Assembly: GCF_900166595.1 (NCBI RefSeq)
Contig: NZ_LT745763.1
Location: 3,471,333-3,535,332 of the forward strand
DNA length: 64,000 nucleotides
Direction of reading: 5' to 3'
DNA from: Virgibacillus dokdonensis
Lineage (GTDB): Bacteria; Bacillota; Bacilli; Bacillales; Amphibacillaceae
The position numbers were made by a program, and so were the translations under genes. This document shows, piece by piece, positions 9,492 to 23,560 of this stretch. Position 1 is the stretch's first letter, and the number at the start of each line of letters is the position of its first letter. The notes under the pieces were generated by a model. That model was given only the letters and a program-made list of their open reading frames with translations, had not been told where the DNA came from and did no database searches.

Positions 9492-10228
9492 TACTTCAAT
9501 TCCTCCTTCCTATTAGATAGAACAATGGCTAAACCAAATAAGACAGAAATTGTAACTAGCACTTTTATTATAAATAACAGGAAAGAGGTTTCTTGAAGAT
9601 AAAAATCATACATTGTTGCATATAAGTCTATATAGCCGATTCCAAAGCTCAAACCAACGAGCAAAATTGGAATGACAATTGCTATAAAACGATTCCATTG
9701 TAGAATAATTCCATATACATATCCGATAGCACTAGCTAATAATATGTAAAAAATCATCGTTAGAACGCCAACAATCAGCTCAGAACTTTCTAACGTACTT
9801 AATTGTATAATCGGTTCATCACGCAACATATAGTGAATAACGACATTTACATACTTGGTTAACAATGCCGTTATCCCACCTACAATACTTACCGTAGTCA
9901 ACAAAGCAATATTTGCCAAATGATTGCTAAGACGATTCGTTACAAACATAAAATTTTCTATCCAATATCCCTTTGTCGTAAGCAATATAGCGCTGATCCC
10001 TCCCCATATAACGGTGAAAAAGAAGGCGACATCTGCAGAATATTGATGCATGTTTAAAGTAAAAACATCCGTAGTTTCCCCCGTATAAAGTGTACCTTCT
10101 ATAGAAATTAGTATTGCAATAAGCTGCAATACCATTAAAGACATATACATACCAACATAGCTTTTTTGTTTATATTGGTACTGCTTCCAAACAATAGATG
10201 ACAGCGAAATATTATTGAAAGACATCAT
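9491..10228 (-). CDS. ABC transporter permease-like membrane protein
   Basis: About 245 aa with six predicted membrane segments, typical of the permease half of YtrB/YhcG-type ABC systems. The chosen start ATG at 10228 has AAGGAG six bases before it; an adjacent ATG at 10225 is equally possible, and an upstream in-frame start at 10249 lacks a site. It overlaps the end of the ATPase gene by 17 nt. Substrate unknown; relatives are linked to cell-wall antibiotic response or acetoin use. Confidence 0.75.
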   Translation of the reverse strand: MMSFNNISLSSIVWKQYQYKQKSYVGMYMSLMVLQLIAILISIEGTLYTGETTDVFTLNMHQYSADVAFFFTVIWGGISAILLTTKGYWIENFMFVTNRLSNHLANIALLTTVSIVGGITALLTKYVNVVIHYMLRDEPIIQLSTLESSELIVGVLTMIFYILLASAIGYVYGIILQWNRFIAIVIPILLVGLSFGIGYIDLYATMYDFYLQETSFLLFIIKVLVTISVLFGLAIVLSNRKEELK

Positions 10229-11102
10229 CAATCGCTCCTTTTCCTGCACGCGTTAGGTAAACACAAAAATCACTTGCGGATACAGGAGTTACTTGAATAC
10301 CGAGCTGTTTTGCTTTTTCCATATCCACTTGATTCGCTTTTATAACCGTATACGTTGTATCCATACCAATACTTTCTCGATAAAAGACCGTTTTGGCTTG
10401 TGTATATGTATAAACCATCTCCGTTCTCCCCGTTAGACCTACAGCTTCATGTTTTACATCATCCATAGGGAGATAGAGTTGCTTTTTCCCTCTATCCAGT
10501 AGCAATACAGATTCTAATAACTCTTCTACTTCTTCTAAATGATGACTAGATAGTAAAATCGTACGCGGTACTTGCAAATAATCTTTTAGTAAAGCTCGGT
10601 AAAAATCATTTCGCACTGCCTGATCCATCCCTGTAGTTGGCTCATCAAATATTGTGATCGGGCAGCGGGAAGACAGTCCAATAATTGCATTAAATGTATT
10701 TCTTTTACCTGTTGAAAGCTGTGTATATAAGTCATTGTCCCGAAACCCGAAGTATTCAACTAACCGTCTAGCCAAATCATCATCCCATCGCGGATAAAAA
10801 CGACCTGCTTCTGTTAGTAACGCGGATAAAGATAGGGAGTTCGGCAATACCATTTCATTGCTAATGTAAATCGTATTTGCTGATACATATAAACTATTAA
10901 ATGGATTTTCTCCTAACACATGGACATTTCCAGATGATGCCCTCCATAATCCAGCTAAAATTTTAAGCAAGGTCGTTTTTCCTGCCCCATTTCGACCGAC
11001 AACGCCTACGATCGTATTTTCAGCAATTGAAAAAGACACTTCTTTTAACGTAGTCAATTGTTTCTGCTTTTTTGTCAACCCTTCACAGACAATCGCTTCC
11101 AT
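10212..11102 (-). CDS. ABC transporter ATP-binding protein (YtrB-like)
   Basis: 296 aa. Walker A is GRNGAGKTT (about residues 36-44), Walker B is ITIFDEPTTGMD, and the H-loop is ILLSSHH. The signature segment reads LSTGKRN instead of LSGGQ, a deviation common in the YtrB branch. A C-terminal extension of about 80 residues follows the ATPase core. It starts at the last base of the GntR gene (11102), so the operon is regulator-ATPase-permease-membrane protein. Confidence 0.85.
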   Translation of the reverse strand: MEAIVCEGLTKKQKQLTTLKEVSFSIAENTIVGVVGRNGAGKTTLLKILAGLWRASSGNVHVLGENPFNSLYVSANTIYISNEMVLPNSLSLSALLTEAGRFYPRWDDDLARRLVEYFGFRDNDLYTQLSTGKRNTFNAIIGLSSRCPITIFDEPTTGMDQAVRNDFYRALLKDYLQVPRTILLSSHHLEEVEELLESVLLLDRGKKQLYLPMDDVKHEAVGLTGRTEMVYTYTQAKTVFYRESIGMDTTYTVIKANQVDMEKAKQLGIQVTPVSASDFCVYLTRAGKGAIDDVFQ

Positions 11103-11485
11103 TATTTTCTCCCCTTCCGCTTCGCTATGGTTTCTTGAAGTAGCTGCATAAGCTCCTGTTCATCCACCTTTAACTGTTCTGCTTCGATCACTACATCTTC
11201 CAATAATTGTTTTAATGTTTGGTTTTTCCGTCTATCCATAATAATTTCTTTTGCTTCTGGGGTTACAAATTTCCCTAGGCCTCGTTTACTGTATAAAATA
11301 TCCTCTTCTGCCAAGAGCGTTAATCCTTTTGCCGCCGTTGCAGGATTAATGGTAAACATATCAGCAAGCGTATATTGCGAATACACTTTATCATGTGGCA
11401 GAAAGTTTCCATTTAATATTTCCGCTTCTATCCACTCGGCAATTTGAATATAAATCGGTTTCATTCCACTCGTATCTAACAGCAA
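11102..11485 (-). CDS. GntR-family transcriptional regulator, YtrA subfamily
   Basis: 127 aa: an N-terminal winged helix (PIYIQIAEWIEAEILNG, then the recognition region LADMFTINPATAAKGL) with only a short helical C-terminal tail. That is the YtrA subfamily, whose members repress their own ABC operon. Start is TTG at 11485 with AAGGGGG about eight bases upstream. An AT-rich region upstream, with TATATATTATATA-like symmetry around 11537-11552, is a plausible autoregulatory operator. Confidence 0.85.
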   Translation of the reverse strand: MLLDTSGMKPIYIQIAEWIEAEILNGNFLPHDKVYSQYTLADMFTINPATAAKGLTLLAEEDILYSKRGLGKFVTPEAKEIIMDRRKNQTLKQLLEDVVIEAEQLKVDEQELMQLLQETIAKRKGRK

Positions 11486-11817
11486 ATTTGCAACCCCCTT
11501 TCCGTCATGCGCATGAGTGCATTAGTCTTGTAATGTAGTATATAATATATAGGCATAATTAGCAAGGTGGAAATGTAGACCATGAGAGGAGTACCAAAAG
11601 GGAAAGATGTTGCTAGGTCATAGTCCATTTTGTGAAAAATGCTATAAAGAATTAAATAATTCAGAAGTGATCTCTTGATCTTGCTTTGCTCTTAAACTTA
11701 TGATCATGCAAGTTTTTCTCTTTATATTTTTTGTCGAACGATTTTTTTTAAAGTTTAAAGGTCAAATTTACATTTAAAAAGAATAAAGTATTCAAATAAA
11801 AACTAGAGGATCGTATT

Positions 11818-12444
11818 ATGAACAACAAATTGTATATTTTTTTACTTATCATTTTTTATTTATTTCTTACTGGTTGTACAGATCAAAAAGATTTACAAGA
11901 TACTAAATCGAATTTTAAATTAACTCTTAAACAGGCAATAGAATTAGCTTATTCAGATGCAGTACTTTGGAACAAACAAGCTAAGTTAATCGATGCAATT
12001 AGTATCGATAACGATGAGAAACAAACTGGAGGGGATGGAAAACGTAGATATTGGAATATAACGTTTGGGCTACCTAACACAAATGATTTTTATCTAGTAA
12101 ACATACACGATGGGAAAATCAATGAACATGTAGCTTTTCCAAATGAAGGAGAAGAACTTAGACCAAAAGAATATTTCATTACTAACTTGTCAGAAATCAA
12201 ATATGACACAACTGAATTACTTAAAAAAGCGAAATCACTAACAAATTTATATCCGGGAGACGTATTTGCAAAAGGTTATAATTTTGGAATTACAAAAGAT
12301 CCTAGAAAAAACATCATTCTTATAAAAATTATTGGATGGGATAAAGCAAGGAAAAAAATGAAATATTTACTTTTCAACGGAGAAACAGGTGAATTGCACA
12401 ATGAATTTGAAAAGAATCAATACAAAAGAGAGGAAAACCATTGA
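11818..12444 (+). CDS. Lipoprotein of unknown function, PepSY-like region
   Basis: 208 aa. A lipoprotein signal peptide ends in the lipobox LTGC at residues 17-20, so the mature protein is probably anchored to the outer face of the membrane. The region YWNITFG followed by FYLVNIHDGKI looks like a PepSY-type fold, and a second similar unit ends LLFNGETGEL; this is a visual judgement. The start ATG at 11818 has AGAGGAT upstream. A hairpin with T-run lies at the 3' end. Confidence 0.75.
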   Translation: MNNKLYIFLLIIFYLFLTGCTDQKDLQDTKSNFKLTLKQAIELAYSDAVLWNKQAKLIDAISIDNDEKQTGGDGKRRYWNITFGLPNTNDFYLVNIHDGKINEHVAFPNEGEELRPKEYFITNLSEIKYDTTELLKKAKSLTNLYPGDVFAKGYNFGITKDPRKNIILIKIIGWDKARKKMKYLLFNGETGELHNEFEKNQYKREENH

Positions 12445-12471
12445 TGAAAAAGGTTTTTCATTAATTTTTTT
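12433..12471 (+). terminator. Terminator-like hairpin after the lipoprotein gene
   Basis: GAAAACC (12433-12439) pairs with GGTTTTTC (12452-12459) and a seven-T run follows. It overlaps the stop codon of the lipoprotein gene and the start of the neighbouring gene remnant. Confidence 0.45.
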
Positions 12472-12543
12472 AATGTCTGCTTTTATATTTTTATTCACTC
12501 CACAAACACAAGCTGCTACTCAAGTCTATCAAAAAGTCGCCTA
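12444..12543 (+). pseudogene. Remnant of a secreted-protein gene (signal peptide only)
   Basis: An ATG at 12444 reads MKK and then hits a stop. In the adjacent frame the sequence continues GFSLIFLMSAFIFLFTPQTQ followed by AATQVYQKVA and a stop, which is a textbook Sec signal peptide. Adding one A in the run after the ATG would join the frames. Even so the product would be only about 33 aa, so the gene is frameshifted and truncated. The parent family cannot be recognised. Confidence 0.4.
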
Positions 12544-12921
12544 ATTGCTGGACGCTGGAGCCGGACGTAGCTGTTCTGTTTTTCGTTATCGCAAAGCATC
12601 TAATATGCTTTCTTGTCTCGGAACAGAAGAGTTTCGGTACTCGTACACAAGCTATTTTTCATTTATTGCAAGTGGCAGTCGGACAATTGAGATGACAAAA
12701 TCCATCCCTTGTCCGAAGGCGATTCATCCCCCACTTACTCATTTGGGTTTCTCATTGCTTGAAAATGGTATTTTCTCGCCTGTTTTTGATAAAGAAAAAA
12801 ACTGAGGCATGATGACATCCTCAGCAAATATAAAGGTAGCAACAATTGATAAATAGCTCCACTATATCTCGTTCGTACTTGTAGAAAAGTTTTCACAGAG
12901 AAAACGCTATTATTTAAAATC
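12544..12921. other. Unassigned region between gene remnant and AraC gene
   Basis: It holds a perfect hairpin (AAAGCAT, loop CTAAT, ATGCTTT at 12593-12611) and a segment GATTCATCCCCCACTTAC near 12722 that resembles right-end sequences of IS200/IS605 elements only loosely. The open frame 12545-12805 has no ribosome site and an implausible composition. I do not recognise a gene. Confidence 0.3.
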
Positions 12922-13767
12922 CTATAGTATAAATTGAGAACGGTATTTTGATGGAGACACACCCTTACATTTAGAAAATTGTCTAGAAAAATGCGAAGGC
13001 GTATTAAAACCAACTAAAAAAGCTATTTCCTCCATGTTGTAACTACTTTTTTTCAGTAATTCTGTTGACTTATTTATGCGATATTGTCCAATATAGTGTG
13101 TGGGATTGACATTTAGATACTTTTTGAACAACCGATACAAATAGGATCGCTCAATTTGTAGCAATTGTGCAAGCTCTTGAACAGAAAACGTTGGCTGATT
13201 ATAATTTTTTTCTATCACTTCAATGGCACATTTTACATACTTCTCTCCTTGTGTGATACTGCACCGTAAATCTTCTTCATGCTGCTCCATTAAAAGATTC
13301 ATAATATGATAGGATTCTCCAATCGCAGCATACGGCCTTCTTTTTTGTGAATAACTAAACACACTAGCGAATAATTGACCCATTTTCTGCTTGTTCTCAT
13401 ATCGATATGTGAAATTCTCCATCCCATTTTTCGTTTTCTTTAAGAAGCCACATTGATAAAATAAATCATCACACGCTTCCCCTTTAAAGCCAATCCACCG
13501 ATAACTCCAGGGATTACCTGCGAGTGGATAATAATTATTCTTCGTATTAGGTGGAATGACAAATCCCTCTTTTTCACCCAAGTGATACACTTCATCATTG
13601 ATGAAAAATAGCCCTTCCCCTTCTAAAATATAATGGATTAAATAATAATCAATAGGCTGATACTGATAAGGCTCCCGCGGCTGTACGTCTTCAAAACCAC
13701 ATTCATATACATAAAAATGACTATTTGGCTGCTGATCCGTTTCAAAAGTACCAATAGAATGAAACAA
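12922..13767 (-). CDS. AraC-family transcriptional regulator of the lac operon (inferred target)
   Basis: About 281 aa. An N-terminal cupin-like ligand domain (LIHYILEGEGLFFINDEVYHL) is followed by two helix-turn-helix motifs in the last 100 residues (VQELAQLLQIERSYLYRLFK and MEEIAFLVGFNTPSHFSRQF). The open frame extends to an ATG at 13800, but a TTG at 13767 has GGAGGAG six bases upstream and is the better start. It is divergent from the APC permease and beta-galactosidase genes, so it probably activates them in response to a sugar. Confidence 0.88.
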   Translation of the reverse strand: MFHSIGTFETDQQPNSHFYVYECGFEDVQPREPYQYQPIDYYLIHYILEGEGLFFINDEVYHLGEKEGFVIPPNTKNNYYPLAGNPWSYRWIGFKGEACDDLFYQCGFLKKTKNGMENFTYRYENKQKMGQLFASVFSYSQKRRPYAAIGESYHIMNLLMEQHEEDLRCSITQGEKYVKCAIEVIEKNYNQPTFSVQELAQLLQIERSYLYRLFKKYLNVNPTHYIGQYRINKSTELLKKSSYNMEEIAFLVGFNTPSHFSRQFSKCKGVSPSKYRSQFIL

Positions 13768-13847
13768 AAACAACTCCTCCTCTATACAACATAATGTCAA
13801 GAACGAACAACATTAGATCATTAACTTTCGTGACAAATAACAGTATG

Positions 13848-13862
13848 ATGAAAGCGTAACCA
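13848..13862 (+). promoter_or_regulatory. cre-like catabolite repression site
   Basis: The 15-mer ATGAAAGCGTAACCA agrees at every fixed position with the relaxed cre consensus WTGNAANCGNWNNCA. It lies between the AraC gene and the permease-lacZ operon, where CcpA control would be expected. A second symmetric site, TGTACATGTACA, sits about 36 bp downstream and could be an operator. Confidence 0.5.
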
Positions 13863-13950
13863 AATCATATTTATTTATCTTCATCGTACCAAATCACCTT
13901 GTACATGTACATTTTGCACACAAACATCAAAAGAGAAAGGAGCAAAAATT

Positions 13951-18437
<4,487 letters not shown>

Positions 18438-18456
18438 AGGTACAACTTTTTTAAAT

Positions 18457-18508
18457 AAACCGCATGAGCTCTCACAAGAACAAAACGGGAAGAGCTTTCA
18501 TGCGGTTT
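18457..18508 (+). terminator. lacZ terminator
   Basis: AAACCGCATGA-GCTCT (from 18457) pairs with AGAGCTTTCATGCGGTTT (18491-18508) with a 2-nt bulge, 20 bp after the lacZ stop. Confidence 0.7.
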
Positions 18509-18667
18509 GTCTATTTCTTAGCTTTAACAGAAAGCCATTGCTAATTGTTTTGCTTATTCATGCTGCGAAACTTTCTACGCAGTGCATCATATCCAAACCT
18601 TTGTGATGTAAGCCATCATTTTGCTAATGCGGAATCAACTTTGCTATAGTGCTTTGAAAAAGGGAAT

Positions 18668-19171
18668 TCAACGATTCTTTATCCAAAATCGTCTTGTTTC
18701 CAAACCGTTTTCATCTCGATGTGATTCAGTTTCCACGCCACCATTATGCATAATCACCTTTGCAGAGCCAACATTCGTTGCCGCACATGTAACTAAAATA
18801 TCTCCTAATTCCAATTGCTTACATTTAGCTAAAGCTTCATCTAGTATTCTCGCGCCATACCCTTTTCTACGTTGTGATGGTCGCACGCTGTAACCGATAT
18901 GTCCGCCTACCCTCCAGAGGAAGTCATTCAGCTCATGTCGGATACTAACCATTGCTACAATTTTTTGTTCCCCGTTAACTAAGAAGTAATTAGAGTTAGG
19001 AACCCAATGCTCACTTCCTTTTTGCTTTAACCTTAATGCTTTCAAATAAACACTGTAATCTGTATACCCATCTAAACTGAAACTGTTTGGGATCATTTTT
19101 GATGGCCCCCACTCTTTGCAATAAGCCTGATGTTCAGACTCCCATTTTAAACTCGGTGTAACTAATTGCAT
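18668..19171 (-). CDS. GNAT-family N-acetyltransferase
   Basis: 167 aa from the ATG at 19171 (MQLVTPSLKWESEHQAY), which has GAGGAGG seven bases upstream; an in-frame start at 19192 has no such site. The acetyl-CoA binding motif A is RPSQRRKGYGARILDEAL, followed by CAATNVGSAKVIMHNGG. Resembles uncharacterised Bacillus acetyltransferases with a C-terminal RRFWI tail. Acceptor substrate unknown. Single gene. Confidence 0.88.
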   Translation of the reverse strand: MQLVTPSLKWESEHQAYCKEWGPSKMIPNSFSLDGYTDYSVYLKALRLKQKGSEHWVPNSNYFLVNGEQKIVAMVSIRHELNDFLWRVGGHIGYSVRPSQRRKGYGARILDEALAKCKQLELGDILVTCAATNVGSAKVIMHNGGVETESHRDENGLETRRFWIKNR

Positions 19172-19771
19172 GACTTCCCTCCTCATCAACATTTCATTTG
19201 CGCTGGATCATCCTAGAATTTATATGTTCCCACAGTACATAAAAACAAATAGTAATCGCTTTAAATTTTTTTGTTACTCTTTCATTGGTATACAACAGTG
19301 TGGTTTCATATAAAACAGTTATATTAGTTCGTAATTATAAACGATATCTCTATAAAAAGATATACATTTTTTGACTTTGCTCATTTTTATGGATACAGTG
19401 TTATATTCCTAACTTTGTGAGGTATTTCAAAGGTTTTGCATTTTCATTTTTATATCCATCTAACTTTACTATTTATTCACGCTACTTGACTTTTTCTTCT
19501 GTTCGAATTATGCTCACGGCAATGCATGTGAAGAAAACTCGGCTAGGGAAACCGCTGACCAATTTATGTTTTCCTATCGCACATCTTCCATTCCATACAT
19601 GGGAGATTATATGCCTTTGAATTGCTCGTAACCTAAGAGCATGACCTAAAAATCCCAAACAAACTGTAGTTGACATACCGTTATCTGCTTCTTTATTTTC
19701 TTACACGATTATTTTTTGAAGAATAATTTACCGCCATATGATTCGGGATAAATAAATGAGAGGTTGTTTTC
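19172..19771. other. 600-bp intergenic region
   Basis: AT-rich divergent spacer. A small hairpin (GATATCT and its complement) lies near 19350. A TTGACA at 19670-19675 followed 17 bp later by TTATTT may be the promoter of the next gene. The open frames on both strands here lack ribosome sites. No gene recognised. Confidence 0.4.
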
Positions 19772-20221
19772 ATGAAAATATTTGTTGATGCCGACGCTTG
19801 CCCAGTTAAAGAGTCTATTATGAAGTTAGCTCAAGCATATCGCATCCCAGTTACACTCGTGCAAAGTTTTTCCCATTATTCTAGTAAAACAAATCCAAAA
19901 GGGGTGGAAACCATCTATGTAGACTCAGGGGCTGATGCCGCGGATTATCGTATTATCAAACTAGTCAGTCGTGGAGATATTATTGTTACACAAGATTATG
20001 GACTCGCTTCATTAGGACTTGCTAAAGGATGCCATGTGATGCACCATAAAGGATTTCTATACACAAATGAAAATATAGATTCGCTTTTACAGACACGTTA
20101 TTTAAATGCGATGGCAAGGAAAAGCGGAAAGCGAACGAAAGGGCCAAAAGCTTTTTCTGAGGAAGATCGGCAATTGTTTGAAACTCGTTTTCGTTCCTTA
20201 CTTATAGAAAAACTCGGGTAA
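19772..20221 (+). CDS. yqxD: YaiI/YqxD (DUF188) family protein
   Basis: 149 aa, full length for the family. It opens [12 protein letters not shown], the diagnostic motif, with further conserved [13 protein letters not shown] and [15 protein letters not shown] segments. These aspartates resemble the acidic cluster of PIN/NYN-type nucleases, so a nuclease-like role is suspected; no function has been firmly assigned to the family to my knowledge. GAGAGG precedes the ATG. Confidence 0.9.
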   Translation: MKIFVDADACPVKESIMKLAQAYRIPVTLVQSFSHYSSKTNPKGVETIYVDSGADAADYRIIKLVSRGDIIVTQDYGLASLGLAKGCHVMHHKGFLYTNENIDSLLQTRYLNAMARKSGKRTKGPKAFSEEDRQLFETRFRSLLIEKLG

Positions 20222-20329
20222 TCATGATGTCTTCCGTTCAAAACTATTATTTTCTGCCTATAAGCCATGAAGCATTTTTCCAACTAGTGAAAATTAGGCA
20301 TTTTGGTGCTTTATTTTCCATTTAGACTT

Positions 20330-20395
20330 GTGTTCACATAGATTTTCCAGTGTTTAAGATGGTAGTCTTACAGCAATAGTTACGTGTACTTTATA
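20330..20395 (+). repeat. Possible R2 fragment
   Basis: Contains AAGATGGTAGTCTTACAGCAA, near the 3' half of R2 elements. The rest of the element is not recognisable, so this is tentative. Confidence 0.3.
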
Positions 20396-20489
20396 TAAAA
20401 AACCCGGGTGTAAGAATCTCCTAATTGAGCAATCCATTTGTATGAAGATAATGAATTGCTCCATAAGACTCTTTCAATTTTCTATAAAT

Positions 20490-20542
20490 AAGTAAAGAAA
20501 AAACTGTCAATCCATAAGAAATCAACAGTTTTTTCTTTACTT
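20490..20542 (-). terminator. Bidirectional terminator between yqxD and thioesterase genes
   Basis: Perfect 18-bp stem: AAGTAAAGAAAAAACTGT (20490-20507) and its complement (20525-20542) with a 17-nt loop. It ends 3 bp from the thioesterase stop codon and serves both convergent genes. Confidence 0.85.
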
Positions 20543-20544
20543 AT

Positions 20545-21021
20545 TTATTTATTTCGACTCGTATATCTTAGCTTTCGGTTCTCTCTACGAAATGGTGCCG
20601 ACTCATACAAAATCTTTTCTTCTTCCGTTTCTGGATATACTTGCGGCACTGGTACTGGCTTACCTTCCTCATTTACTGCAACCATCGTGAGAAATGACTC
20701 TGTCGTTAACCGTTCGTTTTGATTAATTAAATCACGCGCTGTTACTTTAACGTAAATTTCCATCGAACTTCTTCCTGTATAACTAACAAAAGCTTCAATC
20801 GTTAAAGCATCTCCAGCTTTAGCTGGTGATAAAAAGTCTACCGAATCAATCGATGCGGTTACTACTGTACTTTTAGCATGCTGCATGGCACATAACGCAC
20901 CAATTTCATCAATATAAGCTAGGATTCTACCACCGAATATCGTATTTAAATGATTCGTATCTGGCGGTAAAACCAGTCTTGTTTGAACCGTTCTCGAGGC
21001 ACTCATTGGTAGTTTTTCCAT
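20545..21021 (-). CDS. Acyl-CoA thioesterase, hotdog fold (YkhA type)
   Basis: 158 aa. The hotdog motif LPPDTNHLNTIFGGRILAYI contains the conserved Asn/Asp region and the helix that carries the active site; VVTASIDSVDFLSPAKAGD follows. The family hydrolyses medium- and long-chain acyl-CoA to free fatty acid and CoA in the cytoplasm. Start ATG at 21021 is preceded by AGGGGGA. Single gene; strong terminator at the 3' end. Confidence 0.92.
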   Translation of the reverse strand: MEKLPMSASRTVQTRLVLPPDTNHLNTIFGGRILAYIDEIGALCAMQHAKSTVVTASIDSVDFLSPAKAGDALTIEAFVSYTGRSSMEIYVKVTARDLINQNERLTTESFLTMVAVNEEGKPVPVPQVYPETEEEKILYESAPFRRENRKLRYTSRNK

Positions 21022-21448
21022 CTGTTTTTCCCCCTTACAAGAAACTTATTCCCTATGCATTAACTTGTTGTGCTTACATAAACGGCTCGGCAAACTATCA
21101 TCTTAGCTCATTTCTTAAGTAGCATGTGATGAATTATTTTTAAATCATTCATTTCATAATGACAGACTAAGACACAACTTTATTAGTATAACATATAATT
21201 GCAGCGCTAGTTTTATCCAGTATCTAAGCTTCTGGAACAATCCCCGTTCAAGAGTCGGCATCATTTTAGATCTAAATGGGAAAGGAGCACAATAGAAAAA
21301 GAGAAATACCAACTGAATAAACAATCCATGAAGAAGCCCTTGCACAAGATTATAATTTGCTTTTTTGTTAAGATTTATTTAGAAATATGGTTACACGCTT
21401 TAGATTTTTTACTTCATAAAAAGTTTCATACTTGAGGAGGTTTATAAC
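21022..21448. other. Intergenic region upstream of cvfC
   Basis: Divergent spacer, AT-rich. A hydrophobic 63-residue frame on the minus strand (21154-21345) has no ribosome site and I do not call it. No promoter stands out. Confidence 0.35.
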
Positions 21449-22591
21449 ATGCAAATCACATCGATCGAACCGACCCCTAGTCCATATTCCATGAAAATTA
21501 ATGTGAATGAACAATTACAAGATGGAGAAACGTTCAATTACACGCTTCAGGATGACTTACAGGATGCACCTGCCTATATACAGCAATTATTTCAAATTAA
21601 CGGAGTAAAAGGTATTTATAGGGTGGTCGACTTTATCGCTTTAGAACGAAATCCGCGTGTAGCTTGGGAGGACATCTTACCCAAAGTAAGCGAAGTTCTA
21701 GGCTCTGCAGAAGATAATGATGATATTACACCTACAAGTTTCCTAGATACAGATGAAGCTTTTGGGGAAGTTCAAGTATATTTGCAATTATTCCGCTACA
21801 TCCCCATGCAAGTAAAAGTAACAGATGGAAACACAGAAAAGCGTTTTGGGTTACCAGAGCGATTTATGAACGCCGTAATGGAAGCCTCAACGGCATCTAA
21901 TAATATGTTGGAAGAGCGCAAATGGATTGAGCAAAATCCCCGCTATGGCGAGATAGAGGCTGTGGGAGAAGAAGTCGTTGAAGAAATTACTGCAAGCTAT
22001 GATGACAAACGGATACATGATCTCATTCAATATGCAAAAACAAATGATGCGTCATTTATTTCTTCCTACCATAAAAAAGTAACAATGGAGATGTTAGATT
22101 ACCCCAATTGGAAAAAACGTTATGCTGCACTAGACCGCATGGAACCCTCCAAAGCAGACTTACCTGTTTTAAATAAAGCGATCGAGGATGAAAAAGCGTC
22201 CGTTCGCAGGTTAGCTACTGCCTATTTAGGTATGATTGAAGATAAAGAAGTGCTTCCATATTTATATAAAGCACTAAAAGATAAGGCTGTTAACGTAAGG
22301 CGAACGGCAGGTGATTGCCTATCTGATCTTGGTTTTTCCGAAGCCATACCAGCAATGATCGAGGCACTAAAAGATAAAAGCAGATTAGTTCGCTGGCGTG
22401 CTGCAATGTTTTTATATGAACGAGGCGATGAAGCTGCTATAGAAGCTTTGGAAGACGCAGTGAACGACCCTGAATTTGAAGTACGCATGCAAGCAAAAAT
22501 GGCTTTAGCACGAATTAAAGATGGAGGAGAAGCAAAAGGATCCATTTGGAGTCAGATGACAAAAGCAGTGAAAGAAAAAAATTCTAGGTAG
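21449..22591 (+). CDS. cvfC: Conserved virulence factor C family protein (CvfC/YpgR)
   Basis: 380 aa. The N-terminal 85 residues (MQITSIEPTPSPYSMKINVN, then IDGVKGIYRV-like INGVKGIYRVVDF) are a Nfu/NifU-N scaffold domain. The rest is HEAT-repeat rich: repeats with LPVLNKAIEDEKASVRRLA, VLPYLYKALKDKAVNVRRTA and AIPAMIEALKDKSRLVRWRA. This domain pair defines CvfC of Staphylococcus and YpgR of Bacillus. Molecular role is not established; the Nfu-like part hints at iron-sulphur or protein-scaffold function. ATG has GAGGAGG upstream. Confidence 0.9.
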   Translation: MQITSIEPTPSPYSMKINVNEQLQDGETFNYTLQDDLQDAPAYIQQLFQINGVKGIYRVVDFIALERNPRVAWEDILPKVSEVLGSAEDNDDITPTSFLDTDEAFGEVQVYLQLFRYIPMQVKVTDGNTEKRFGLPERFMNAVMEASTASNNMLEERKWIEQNPRYGEIEAVGEEVVEEITASYDDKRIHDLIQYAKTNDASFISSYHKKVTMEMLDYPNWKKRYAALDRMEPSKADLPVLNKAIEDEKASVRRLATAYLGMIEDKEVLPYLYKALKDKAVNVRRTAGDCLSDLGFSEAIPAMIEALKDKSRLVRWRAAMFLYERGDEAAIEALEDAVNDPEFEVRMQAKMALARIKDGGEAKGSIWSQMTKAVKEKNSR

Positions 22592-22617
22592 GGTTAGCTT
22601 ATCGTAAAGTTATATAG

Positions 22618-22717
22618 TTAGAAAAACTTGGTTCGCCCGCCAAGTCTTATGGCGGAAAGCCTAATTTTGCTTATACTATAAACCCTAGAATCTTTATACT
22701 TTTCTGTAGTGTAAAAA
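22618..22717 (+). repeat. R1 repeat, full copy
   Basis: Complete element after cvfC. The central stem is CCGCCA/TGGCGG where other copies have TCGCCA/TGGCGA, a paired change that keeps base pairing. The 3' boxes TTATACTATA and TGTAGTGTAA can also pair. Confidence 0.75.
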
Positions 22718-22852
22718 ATCCATTTAGTTTAACTTGTGATTTTGCACGAGTTGGCTTTCTAAATGCGAGCTACGCTTTATCGCTAGTTAGAGGAGCTTCA
22801 CTTCCTTAAAATTTTATGTTTTCCTGTTGTGTAAAAGAGCTTTTTGTTCATC

Positions 22853-22888
22853 GGTCGGAGTAAAAACGGAACTACTCTGACCTTTTTT
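22853..22888 (+). terminator. Terminator downstream of cvfC
   Basis: GGTCGGAGTA (22853-22862) pairs with TACTCTGACC (22873-22882, one G-T pair), then six T. Confidence 0.65.
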
Positions 22889-23560
22889 GCAACAAGCTTC
22901 ATTGTTCAGTACTTTAAATCATAATATTCCATTAGCTATTGGCGACATCTGATAAGCGCCAACTTGAAGATAGCGAGGTTAGTCACCTAAAAGGTAAAAT
23001 CACAACATAAGATAGTTTGTTACATTGAATCATCACATATTCTATTTATTAGCAGAATGCCTAGTGCCAGATGAACATTTTGGACGAAAATCCTAAGCAA
23101 ATTATTACATATATATGTAATGTTGTATGCAATTTTAGTAGTAAATGAAGCGTTTTTGTGTGAACCATTTTTCTGTACACATAGAAAAGAAATCCAGATC
23201 ACTACCTTGCATTATTTAGTAGCAAGGTATAAACTATAGTTAACTATTAAATAATAAACAGTACTCATCATTAGATCATTGAATCCATACATCGGAAGGC
23301 TTAGAGTATTATATAGCTCAAGCATCTTTCGTAATAGTTTCATATTGATTATAATTAGCATGAACTTATAAGGAACTTGTAAACATAAAATTCTTAGTAG
23401 TTATGAAGCTATTTTAAAACAAAACGCTTATAAAAGAACGGAATTTTCACAGTACGACTATGAATATAAAATTTTTAGAATCCAAATCGCAATCTTTTTC
23501 GTATAAAATAATACTACTGATAGCACAGAAAAAGCATACATACAGATAGGAGAGATGATT
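22889..23560. other. 670-bp region without a recognisable gene
   Basis: Holds several small inverted repeats: TTGGCG/CGCCAA near 22940, TACCTTGC with its complement GCAAGGTA at 23203-23229, and an ATTATTTAGTAG/CTATTAAATAAT pair around 23212-23256. No open frame with a ribosome site was seen on either strand. Confidence 0.4.

Noticed and set aside
12545..12805. 86-codon frame and possible IS200/IS605 right end
   Set aside because: No ribosome site and no transposase similarity; the resemblance to IS605 ends is only a short string.
21154..21345. Hydrophobic 63-codon frame on the minus strand
   Set aside because: No ribosome site and no family resemblance; AT-rich spacers easily give such frames.
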